45,567 bases of DNA, from the NCBI RefSeq assembly GCF_002920895.1, contig NZ_PQVG01000011.1, positions 1-45,567 of the forward strand. Direction: 5' to 3'. The notes beneath the pieces are model-generated. The model ran no database searches and had not been told where the DNA came from. It saw nothing but the letters and a program-made list of their open reading frames with translations. Positions 18,003 to 25,402 of this stretch are shown here, piece after piece (within the stretch, counting starts at the first letter, position 1; each line of letters begins with the position of its first letter). The DNA is from Flavobacterium alvei (GTDB lineage: Bacteria; Bacteroidota; Bacteroidia; Flavobacteriales; Flavobacteriaceae). Position numbers and translations under genes: made by a program.

Positions 18003-18806
18003 ATGAAATACAAAATGCTAGTGGTAGATATGGACGACACTTTGTTGACCGACGATCACGAAATATCAAACGAAAATAAAGAAATGCTTCTCAAGGCACA
18101 GGAATTGGGAGTTTATGTGATTTTGGCTTCGGGCAGACCCACATCGGCGATGATTGAATATGCCAAAGAATTGCAATGCGATGTCAATAATTCCTATATG
18201 ATTTCCTATAACGGTTCTACTATCACTGATTTAAAAGAAGACAAAATTCTTTTTGAACACTCTTTGACCAAAGAGCAAATTCATTCTATTTACGATTTTA
18301 GTCAAGAAAATAATACACACATCATCACGTATTTAGACGGAAAAATAATTAGTGAAACGAGTTCAGAATATATTGATGTCGAAAGTACCATTACGGGTTT
18401 AGAACATATAATTGTGCCAAGTTTTAAAGATTTTGTGACCACCTCTGCGGTAAAATGTTTGTTGCTTGAAGAACCCAGTTATCTGAAAACAGTTGAGCCA
18501 TTACTTAAAACAGCGATGCCCGATTTAAGTGTTTGTATGTCAAAACCGTTCTTTCTGGAAGCCGCACCGAATGGCGTTGACAAAGGAGCTGCCATCCAAA
18601 TTTTGGCCGAGAAACTCAATATTCATCAAAGTGAAATCATCGCCATAGGAAATGCTGGAAACGATTTGACTATGGTGCAATATGCCGGATTGGGCGTTTG
18701 GGTTGACAATGTCGATGATGAATTAAGAGAATTTGGTGATGTTGTCGTGGCTTCCAACAATGACCACGGAGTTGCCGAAGTGGTGAGGAGATTTATTTTG
18801 GGTTAA
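18003..18806 (+). CDS. HAD-superfamily Cof-type phosphatase
   Basis: A 267-aa soluble hydrolase. Motif I is VVDMDDTLLTDD with catalytic Asp residues near 9 and 11. Motif II lies in VILASGRP. A C2-type cap follows at about 85-190. The conserved Lys is in GVDKGAAIQ, and motif IV is IAIGNAGNDLTMVQYAGLGVWVDN. This fits the Cof/YidA group, which dephosphorylates sugar phosphates and similar small molecules. It lies 6 bp upstream of an alpha/beta hydrolase gene in the same direction, so the two probably form an operon. Confidence 0.9.
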   Translation: MKYKMLVVDMDDTLLTDDHEISNENKEMLLKAQELGVYVILASGRPTSAMIEYAKELQCDVNNSYMISYNGSTITDLKEDKILFEHSLTKEQIHSIYDFSQENNTHIITYLDGKIISETSSEYIDVESTITGLEHIIVPSFKDFVTTSAVKCLLLEEPSYLKTVEPLLKTAMPDLSVCMSKPFFLEAAPNGVDKGAAIQILAEKLNIHQSEIIAIGNAGNDLTMVQYAGLGVWVDNVDDELREFGDVVVASNNDHGVAEVVRRFILG

Positions 18807-18812
18807 AAAATT

Positions 18813-19619
18813 ATGCAAACTGTCCGGTTTATAATTCTATCGCTTTTAACTCTTTTCGGAGGGATTTATTTGCTTTACGTTGGTTATGTTTATTGTAATC
18901 AGGGAGAACTGATTTTTATGGCAAATAAATTGCCAAATGATTATAAGTTTGAATTTAAGCAAGATTTCGAAGAATTGAATATTTCTTCATTTGATAACAA
19001 AAAATTAAATGGACTATTGTTCAAAACGCCAAACCCAAAAGGATTAGTGTTTTATCTTCACGGAAATGCAGGTTCGCTCGACACTTGGGGAAGTATCGCC
19101 GAGAATTATACCGATTTAGGATACGATATTTTTATTTTGGATTATAGAGGTTTTGGGAAAAGTGAAGGAGAAATCGAGAGCCAAGACCAAGTTTTCAAGG
19201 ATTTAACTTTTGCGTATAACAAGCTGATAACGAAATATGACAGGAATAAAGTCGTGATAATTGGATATTCCATCGGAACTGGATTGGCAACCTATTTAGC
19301 ATCAGTTGAAAAACCTGAAAAACTAATTCTACAAGCTCCTTATTATAATTTTATTGAATTTTCAAGCGGCAGAGTTCCTTTTGTTCCAGATTTTTTGAAG
19401 AAGTTTAAATTTGAAACCGACAAATACATTGCAAAAGTAAAATCCCCCATTTATATTTTTCACGGAAACAAAGATCAGGTGATTTCTTGTGAAAATTCCA
19501 TTCGATTGCAAAAACTTCTGAAGCCGACTGATAAAGTTTTTATTTTGGACAATCAAGACCATTTAGGCATAAATGAAAATTCTGATTTTCAAGACGAATT
19601 GAAAAGGATTTTAGAGTAA
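18813..19619 (+). CDS. Membrane-anchored alpha/beta hydrolase
   Basis: A 268-aa serine hydrolase of the ABHD/BEM46-like group. A hydrophobic N-terminal segment (about residues 5-27) probably anchors it in the inner membrane. The oxyanion motif is LHGNAGS. The nucleophile elbow is GYSIGTG with catalytic Ser. The acid lies near GNKDQVIS and the histidine is in NQDHLGI. The substrate is unknown. It is probably co-transcribed with the HAD phosphatase gene. Confidence 0.85.
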   Translation: MQTVRFIILSLLTLFGGIYLLYVGYVYCNQGELIFMANKLPNDYKFEFKQDFEELNISSFDNKKLNGLLFKTPNPKGLVFYLHGNAGSLDTWGSIAENYTDLGYDIFILDYRGFGKSEGEIESQDQVFKDLTFAYNKLITKYDRNKVVIIGYSIGTGLATYLASVEKPEKLILQAPYYNFIEFSSGRVPFVPDFLKKFKFETDKYIAKVKSPIYIFHGNKDQVISCENSIRLQKLLKPTDKVFILDNQDHLGINENSDFQDELKRILE

Positions 19620-19703
19620 TTAATTTTTTGAAATTAATTCTACATTCCTAAAAATTGCCCAATTCCTTATTTAAGCTATCTTTGCCACTTTTAATTTTTA
19701 GGA

Positions 19704-19746
19704 CTTTGAATCTTCAAACTTCAAACTCCCAACTTCAAACTTCGAA
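19704..19746 (+). repeat. CTTCAAA heptamer tandem repeat
   Basis: After CTTTGAAT (19704-19711) five 7-nt units follow: CTTCAAA, CTTCAAA, CTCCCAA, CTTCAAA and CTTCGAA (19712-19746), ending 2 nt before the ABC-F start codon. It occupies the 5' leader and ribosome-binding region of that gene. Confidence 0.75.
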
Positions 19747-19748
19747 AA

Positions 19749-21383
19749 ATGATTACAGTTAACGATATCTCCGTTCAATTTGGCGGAACCACTTTATTTA
19801 GTGATGTTTCTTTTGCTATCAACGAAAATGACAAAATTGCCCTTATGGGTAAAAATGGTGCGGGAAAATCAACGCTTTTGAAGATTATTGCAGGGCAAAG
19901 CAAACCCTCAACAGGAAATATTTCGGCACCAAAAGAAGCCGTGATTGCTTATTTGCCCCAGCATTTATTGACTACCGATGGCGCAACGGTTATGGAAGAA
20001 GCTTCTAAAGCTTTTGGAGAAATCTTTGCAATGAAAGCCGAAATCGATGAAATCAACGAGCAACTGACCGTTCGTACGGATTATGAAAGCGATGCTTATA
20101 TGAAATTAATCGAAAGAGTTTCGGACTTGAGCGAGAAATTTTATGCCATCGAAGAAGTGAATTACGAAGCCGAAGTCGAGAAAATCTTGACTGGTTTGGG
20201 TTTCGAGCGTGAAGATTTCTCTCGTCAAACCTCTGAGTTTTCAGGCGGTTGGAGAATGCGTATTGAATTGGCCAAAATCCTTTTGCGAAAACCAGACTTG
20301 ATTTTGCTGGATGAACCAACGAACCATATGGATATCGAAAGTATTCAATGGTTGGAGGATTTCTTGATTAATGCTGCCAAAGCCGTTGTGGTGATTTCTC
20401 ACGACAGAGCTTTTGTCGATAATATTACCAATCGTACTATCGAAGTGACGATGGGGCGAATTTATGACTACAAAGCCAAATATTCCCATTATTTGGAACT
20501 CAGAAAAGACCGTCGTGTTCACCAGCAAAAAGCTTATGATGAGCAACAAAAATTCATTGCAGACAATCAAGCATTTATTGATAGATTTCGAGGTACTTTT
20601 TCGAAAACCGATGCCGTTCAGTCTCGCGTGAAAATGCTTGAAAAATTGGAAATTGTTGAAGTAGATGAGGTGGATACATCAGCTTTGAAATTGAAATTTC
20701 CACCAGCAGCTCGTTCAGGACAATATCCAGTGATTGTCAAAGAAATGTCGAAATCTTATGGCGATCACGTGGTTTTCAAAGATGCGAATATCGTGATTGA
20801 AAGAGGACAAAAAGTAGCTTTTGTGGGTAAAAACGGGGAAGGAAAATCGACGATGATCAAAGCCATTATGAAAGAAATTGGCGTTGATAGTGGTTCGGTA
20901 GAAGTGGGTCACAATGCACAAATCGGATATTTTGCTCAAAACCAAGCGGCTTTGTTGGATGAAAATGCCACTATTTTCGAAACCATTGACAGTATTGCCG
21001 TGGGTGATGTGAGAACTCAAATCAAGAATATTTTAGGTGCATTTATGTTTCACGGAGACGATATTACTAAGAAAGTCAAAGTACTTTCGGGTGGTGAGAA
21101 AACCCGTTTGGCTATGATTAAATTATTATTGGAACCTGTTAATTTATTGATTCTCGATGAGCCTTCGAACCATTTGGATATGAAAACCAAAGATATTATC
21201 AAGGATGCGTTGCGTGATTTTGACGGAACCTTAATTCTAGTTTCGCACGACAGGGATTTCTTGGATGGATTAGCCACGAAAGTATTCGAATTTGGAAACA
21301 AAAGAGTAAAAGAGCATTTTGAAGATATTGCCGGATTTTTGGCTCATAAAAAAATGGAGCATTTGAGAGAAATCGAGAAGTAA
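19749..21383 (+). CDS. ABC-F family ATPase (translation factor-like)
   Basis: A 544-aa soluble protein with two ATPase cassettes and no membrane domain. Walker A1 is GKNGAGKST (about 34-42) and A2 is GKNGEGKST (about 360-368). The signatures are FSGGWRMR and LSGGEKTR, and the Walker B motifs are LILLDEPTNH and LLILDEPSNH. The charged inter-domain linker (P-site tRNA interaction motif) lies at about 235-320. ABC-F proteins act on the ribosome. This one resembles the YbiT/ABCF3-like group more than EttA, but I cannot assign the subfamily firmly. Confidence 0.92.
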   Translation: MITVNDISVQFGGTTLFSDVSFAINENDKIALMGKNGAGKSTLLKIIAGQSKPSTGNISAPKEAVIAYLPQHLLTTDGATVMEEASKAFGEIFAMKAEIDEINEQLTVRTDYESDAYMKLIERVSDLSEKFYAIEEVNYEAEVEKILTGLGFEREDFSRQTSEFSGGWRMRIELAKILLRKPDLILLDEPTNHMDIESIQWLEDFLINAAKAVVVISHDRAFVDNITNRTIEVTMGRIYDYKAKYSHYLELRKDRRVHQQKAYDEQQKFIADNQAFIDRFRGTFSKTDAVQSRVKMLEKLEIVEVDEVDTSALKLKFPPAARSGQYPVIVKEMSKSYGDHVVFKDANIVIERGQKVAFVGKNGEGKSTMIKAIMKEIGVDSGSVEVGHNAQIGYFAQNQAALLDENATIFETIDSIAVGDVRTQIKNILGAFMFHGDDITKKVKVLSGGEKTRLAMIKLLLEPVNLLILDEPSNHLDMKTKDIIKDALRDFDGTLILVSHDRDFLDGLATKVFEFGNKRVKEHFEDIAGFLAHKKMEHLREIEK

Positions 21384-21405
21384 TAAATTTGCAGTAAATA
21401 AATTT

Positions 21406-21445
21406 AAAAAAAACCGCCTTTTACTAATAAAAAGGCGGTTTTTTT
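21406..21445. terminator. Bidirectional terminator between convergent genes
   Basis: AAACCGCCTTTT and AAAAGGCGGTTT form a strong stem with A- and T-runs on both sides. It lies between the ABC-F gene and the leftward DUF4440 gene and can serve both. Confidence 0.88.
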
Positions 21446-21464
21446 GGTATATGATTATTTAGTG

Positions 21465-21965
21465 TTATTTCTCTTTTTGAGGTATATTTGAAGCAGCAAT
21501 GTCTCTAATACAAACATATTTGCCGTTCCTTTTTTCGAATACACTAAAATAGTTTCCGCTTTCTATTTTTACACCAGTAGAATCAACTAATTTGAATTCT
21601 CCGATTTCTGTAACATTAATTCCATCATTTGAAACATGGACTTCATTGGTAGTAAATGAAAATTTAACTCCTTTTTCTAAATTAGCTATATCTTTTTTTA
21701 AGAATTCGATTATTGAGTCTTTGCTGGTAATTGGATTTCGTCCTATGAAAAAACTTTTAGCATCGTCAGCATAATAGGTTATGCTATCCGCATTTTTTGA
21801 ATTGAAATGTTCTGCAAAAGTATTTTCGAGGGCTTGAATTTCTAATTTTATTTGTTCTTTATCAATTGTTGGAGTTACAGTAGCTTCTTCCGTTTTTTTA
21901 TTGCAAGAAATTGATAAAGTGGCAAAAACAGTCACTAATCCTAAAGTTAAAATCTTGTTTTTCAT
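21465..21965 (-). CDS. DUF4440/SnoaL-like lipoprotein
   Basis: A 166-aa protein. The signal sequence ends in LSISC, a good lipobox, giving a predicted lipoprotein. The mature part is an NTF2-like cone fold: ALENTFAEHFNSKNADSITYYADDAKSF, GRNPITSKDSIIEFL, then strands ending NYFSVFEKRNGKYVCIRDIAAS. This matches DUF4440-type proteins. The fold binds small ligands in some members; no catalytic set is recognisable here. Monocistronic. Confidence 0.82.
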   Translation of the reverse strand: MKNKILTLGLVTVFATLSISCNKKTEEATVTPTIDKEQIKLEIQALENTFAEHFNSKNADSITYYADDAKSFFIGRNPITSKDSIIEFLKKDIANLEKGVKFSFTTNEVHVSNDGINVTEIGEFKLVDSTGVKIESGNYFSVFEKRNGKYVCIRDIAASNIPQKEK

Positions 21966-22235
21966 AATTATAGTAATTTTAAAATTATTTAATATCCGTT
22001 TATTTTAACAAATTTAATCCAATATTATTTAATAATTAGTTTTTTTAATTTTTTTTCAAAGTTGGTATAAGAATAGTGAGGGTTACTACATGTTTTAGTT
22101 TTTTGAAAAAATGAAAATAATTCGTGAAGTATTTAAAAATAAAAATTTTAAGAAATTTGTGATGTAAAAAATATTTATTTGTAATTTAGCATGTTAGTAT
22201 TGAACTAATATTGTTTAAATTTTTAAATCAAAAAT

Positions 22236-23396
22236 ATGAAAAATAGTTTTTTAGCAATTGCGATAGTGCTAGCAGGTCTATTAAGCTTACCTGTTTTTTC
22301 ACAAACAAAAGACAAACCAGTGTCGTTAGGATTACCAGGAGACAACCTTGATCTTTACGCAGTAATGGAAGTTTTTCAAAAGTCAAAAACTATAGAAGAT
22401 TTTGAAAAAACTTTAAATGCGGATAAAGAGGGTATTAATAATTTAGATTTGAATAATGATAACAAAGTCGATTTTATTAAAGTAATCACCGATAAAGATG
22501 GAGATTCATTTTCTTTCGTCCTTCAGGTTGCAGTGAGTAAAACTGAGAATCAAGATGTTGCGGTTATTTTTGTTTCAAAAAATGCTGCAATACAAATTGT
22601 GGGTGATGAAGATTTATATGGTAAAAATTATGTGATCGAACCTAAAGGAACAGGGTCTTCTAGTACTGTGAATCCAGGATATTCAGGAGGAGAAACAATG
22701 AATCTTCCAACAGGAACTACTACCACTACTACGGTTGTAGTTCAGTCACCACCAATTGTACAATATGTGTATTCGCCTGCATATATGCCATATTATTCGC
22801 CTTTCTATTTCGGATTTTATCCGCCTTATTTCCGCCCTTGGGTTCCAATAATGTATGGTGTTTATTGGTCAAATCATTATCATTATCACGGAGGTTATTA
22901 TGGAGGGTATCACGGATCGGTAAATATCAATATCAATAATTCAAATCATTATAATAATTATAATAGAAATACTAGAAATAGATCAAATACAGTAAATAAT
23001 TACAACAGAGAAGGTCGCTATAAAAATAATGGCAATAGATCTACAGGGAATATAAATAATAATAGGCCTTCAACTAATAATGGGAATAGACCTTCGACTA
23101 GGCCAACAAGTCCATCAACAAGACCTACCTCTCCATCTACGAGACCAACAAGTCCATCAATAAGACCTACTTCTCCTTCAGTGAGACCAACAAGTCCATC
23201 GAACAGACCATCAATATCACCATCTACGCGACCTACAAGTCCAACAACTCGTCAATCAGGAGCATCCAATAATTTTTCTCGACCATCGACTTCTAATAGC
23301 TCATTCAATAGAGGAGGAGCTAGTAATCGAAGTAGTGGCAGTAACTTTGGTGGAGGAGGAAGAAGCGGTGGCGGAATGCGTGGCGCTAGAAGATAG
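22236..23396 (+). CDS. Secreted low-complexity protein with RPTSPS repeats
   Basis: A 386-aa protein of unknown function. Residues 1-23 are a signal peptide (ending PVFSQ). A conserved-looking domain (about 30-140) contains LDLNNDNKVDFIKVITDKDGD, resembling acidic Ca2+-binding loops. Then come a Thr-rich linker, a Pro/Tyr-rich hydrophobic patch (about 170-215), a His/Gly/Asn-rich section, about ten copies of an R-P-T-S-P-S-like hexapeptide (about 285-345, DNA 23086-23250), and a Gly/Ser/Arg-rich tail. It is likely exported to the periplasm or surface. No T9SS sorting domain is seen. Confidence 0.75.
   Translation: MKNSFLAIAIVLAGLLSLPVFSQTKDKPVSLGLPGDNLDLYAVMEVFQKSKTIEDFEKTLNADKEGINNLDLNNDNKVDFIKVITDKDGDSFSFVLQVAVSKTENQDVAVIFVSKNAAIQIVGDEDLYGKNYVIEPKGTGSSSTVNPGYSGGETMNLPTGTTTTTTVVVQSPPIVQYVYSPAYMPYYSPFYFGFYPPYFRPWVPIMYGVYWSNHYHYHGGYYGGYHGSVNININNSNHYNNYNRNTRNRSNTVNNYNREGRYKNNGNRSTGNINNNRPSTNNGNRPSTRPTSPSTRPTSPSTRPTSPSIRPTSPSVRPTSPSNRPSISPSTRPTSPTTRQSGASNNFSRPSTSNSSFNRGGASNRSSGSNFGGGGRSGGGMRGARR
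23086..23250 (+). repeat. In-frame 18-bp tandem repeat encoding RPTSPS
   Basis: Repeated units of the kind AGACCAACAAGTCCATCA encode Arg-Pro-Thr-Ser-Pro-Ser with synonymous drift between copies (ACA/ACC/ACG, AGA/AGG/CGA). The array lies within the secreted protein gene and is a likely site of copy-number variation. Confidence 0.8.
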
Positions 23397-23430
23397 AGTG
23401 ATAAATAGAATTCGTTTAAAAAAATAATTA

Positions 23431-23471
23431 AAAAAAAGAGGCTATTCTATAACGAAATAGCCTCTTTTTTT
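23431..23471 (+). terminator. Terminator after the RPTSPS-repeat gene
   Basis: AAAGAGGCTATT and AAATAGCCTCTTT form the stem, with long A- and T-runs on the two sides, followed by TATAA. Confidence 0.85.
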
Positions 23472-23681
23472 ATAATCGAATTCCGAGTAGAAGTAACAGG
23501 AATATTAGTTTAGATTCATTTCGATTGGTTTAATGTTGAAGCTAAAATCATATTTATGAATTGGTTTTATTTCAAAGATAAAATTGAGGTAAACTTTAAA
23601 TTTTTCAATAAAAGAATTAATTTTATGCAAAATATGTATTTGTAAATCGGAATACGGTTTGGATATAGTTAAACTATAATA

Positions 23682-24338
23682 ATGAGTAAAATTCCAGTTT
23701 ATTTTATGCCTGGTTTGGCCGCAAGTTCTTCCATCTTTGAAAGGATTAAACTTCCAGAAGACGTTTTTGAAACTATTCTTTTAGAATGGGAAATACCTTT
23801 AGATAATGAATCTTTAGCGGACTATGCCAAACGAATTACTCAGAAAATAACGCATCCCAATCCAGTATTGATTGGGGTTTCTTTTGGAGGTATTCTAGTT
23901 CAGGAAATGGCAAAATATGCTGATACAAGAAAAGTAATCATCATTTCGAGTGTCAAAACGAATATAGAATTCCCTAAAAGAATGAAAATGGCCAAAACAG
24001 CTAAAGCCTATAAATTGATTCCAACCACTTTAGTGGCCAATATCGAAAGTTTGTCGACGTTTTCTTTTGGAAAAACAATAAATCAACGACTTAAATTGTA
24101 TGAAAAATTTCTTTGCGTTCGCGACAAGCGTTATCTCGATTGGGCTATCGAGCAAATAATTTTGTGGCAAAGAACTATCGCTGACGAAAATGTGGTTCAT
24201 ATTCACGGCGATGCCGATGATGTTTTTCCTATAAAAAATATTCACAATTGTAGAGTGGTCAAAGGAGGAACCCATATTATGATATTAACAAAGTACAAAT
24301 GGCTGAACGAAAACTTGCCTCGAATAATATTGGAATAA
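23682..24338 (+). CDS. Small alpha/beta hydrolase
   Basis: A 218-aa cytoplasmic protein without a signal sequence. The start PVYFMPGLAASSSIFERI and the nucleophile elbow LIGVSFGGILVQ mark an alpha/beta hydrolase. The acid is likely in HGDADDVFPI and the histidine in GGTHIMI. Similar short hydrolases are common in Bacteroidota without an assigned substrate. It ends at a hairpin shared with the convergent downstream gene. Confidence 0.82.
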   Translation: MSKIPVYFMPGLAASSSIFERIKLPEDVFETILLEWEIPLDNESLADYAKRITQKITHPNPVLIGVSFGGILVQEMAKYADTRKVIIISSVKTNIEFPKRMKMAKTAKAYKLIPTTLVANIESLSTFSFGKTINQRLKLYEKFLCVRDKRYLDWAIEQIILWQRTIADENVVHIHGDADDVFPIKNIHNCRVVKGGTHIMILTKYKWLNENLPRIILE

Positions 24339-24376
24339 AAAAAAAGCGATTAGAGTTTGTTCTAATCGCCTTTTTA
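24337..24376. terminator. Bidirectional terminator
   Basis: GCGATTAGA (24346-24354), loop GTTTGT, TCTAATCGC (24361-24369), with an A-run before and a T-run after. It separates the convergent hydrolase and TPR genes. Confidence 0.85.
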
Positions 24377-24407
24377 TCTTTTTAACTCAGAGGGCTGGGG
24401 TGAGGGA

Positions 24408-24923
24408 TTATAGTTTCTTCATTTGCTCTTTCATCATTTTTATCTGATCGGTTAGCATATTTTGTTTGTCTAATTTTTTTGCTTCGTTCAATAAGTTGGT
24501 TGCTTCGAGTTTTCTTCTTCTTGACATTGCAATTCCAGCCAAATTTAGTTTGGCAACAGCCAAATCCATATCCATCGACAAACCTAACTCAATAGCTTTC
24601 TTGAAATATTTTTCAGCTTGATTGATGTTGGTTTGTGAAAGCATTATTCCGTGCAAATAATTAAAATAACCTTGTTGTTTTCTAACCAATGCTCCTTCGG
24701 GATTTTTGATGTAGTCTAACCATTTTTTGGCGCCTTCGAAATCTTGTTTTCTTAATTTTAGGAAGGCCAATAAGATAAATTCGTTTTTGAAGTAAAGAAA
24801 AATTGGAAATGCAGTCAATAATATAAGGAAGATTCCGTTTCCAATATTCGATTCTGTAAATTGCCAAATGGCTGTAACTACAAGAAGTACAGTAATAATA
24901 AGTTTGATATTTTTGTGAAACAT
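24408..24923 (-). CDS. Membrane protein with TPR-like repeats
   Basis: A 171-aa protein. Two hydrophobic spans lie near residues 7-22 and 28-50. A soluble region with helical-pair repeats follows (FEGAKKWLDYIKNPE; INQAEKYFKKAIELGLSMDMDLAVAKLNLAGIAMSRRRKLEATNLLNEAKKL), which fits tetratricopeptide repeats. Such proteins usually scaffold other proteins; the partner is unknown. I placed the start at 24923, because the longer open frame to 25112 runs back through the rpmH promoter and leader. Confidence 0.78.
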   Translation of the reverse strand: MFHKNIKLIITVLLVVTAIWQFTESNIGNGIFLILLTAFPIFLYFKNEFILLAFLKLRKQDFEGAKKWLDYIKNPEGALVRKQQGYFNYLHGIMLSQTNINQAEKYFKKAIELGLSMDMDLAVAKLNLAGIAMSRRRKLEATNLLNEAKKLDKQNMLTDQIKMMKEQMKKL

Positions 24924-24985
24924 AATGTGTAAATTTATATCAGCAAAGATAACAAAAGGAATTAAAAAAAAAATTATAAAACCAC

Positions 24986-25015
24986 TTGCCAGAAATAAAA
25001 GTCTTTGTATATTTG
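24986..25015 (+). promoter_or_regulatory. Promoter of rpmH
   Basis: TTG at 24986-24988 and TATATTTG at 25008-25015 are 19 nt apart, an excellent match to the Bacteroidota consensus. The leader to the rpmH start is about 65 nt. Confidence 0.8.
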
Positions 25016-25087
25016 CACTCGGTTTTAGAATAACGGAATTCAAAACTACCAAAGACACATAAATACATTTTTTAAAGATACAAAGCA

Positions 25088-25249
25088 ATGAGCAAGAGAA
25101 CGTTTCAACCATCGAAAAGAAAAAGAAGAAATAAGCACGGATTTATGGACAGAATGGCTTCTGCTAATGGAAGAAAAGTCCTAGCTCGTCGTAGAGCCAA
25201 AGGAAGACACAAATTGACTGTATCTAGCGAACCTAGACATAAAAAATAA
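25088..25249 (+). CDS. rpmH: 50S ribosomal protein L34
   Basis: A 53-aa, very basic protein reading MSKRTFQPSKRKRRNKHGF and ending SSEPRHKK. The conserved L34 core KRTFQPSxRKRxxxHGFxxRMxxxxGRxVLxxRRxKGRxxL is complete. It is a structural component of the large ribosomal subunit. It has a strong upstream promoter and a hairpin terminator, so it is expressed alone here. The rnpA/yidC neighbours common in other phyla are absent. Confidence 0.97.
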   Translation: MSKRTFQPSKRKRRNKHGFMDRMASANGRKVLARRRAKGRHKLTVSSEPRHKK

Positions 25250-25268
25250 TGTTTTTATAAACATACAT

Positions 25269-25302
25269 AAAGGCGTTACTGTTATTAGTATCGCCTTTTT
25301 TT
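25269..25302 (+). terminator. Terminator of rpmH
   Basis: AAAGGCG and CGCCTTT arms with an inner TACT/AGTA pairing, followed by a T-run. Confidence 0.78.
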
Positions 25303-25402
25303 ATACCTTGTCATTAAAAATGTTTGAAGTATAAGATTTTACTAGTTCAACCGACTTAAAATCCTACACTTTAATGTAAAAATAAACACCAAAAACAACA
25401 CA

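Noticed and set aside
22211..22218. TTGTTTAA upstream of the RPTSPS-repeat gene, resembling the candidate light operator half-site
   Set aside because: No matching inverted half-site lies at the required spacing, so it is treated as a chance hit and a useful negative control.
23086..23250. CRISPR-like direct repeats
   Set aside because: The repeats are in-frame RPTSPS codons with no unique spacers and no cas genes nearby.
24924..25112. 63-codon extension of the TPR membrane protein
   Set aside because: It would run antisense through the rpmH promoter, leader and first codons; the ATG at 24923 begins right before the first membrane span.
25303..25402. Riboswitch or attenuator upstream of carB
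   Set aside because: The leader is short and AT-rich and contains no recognisable conserved RNA structure.
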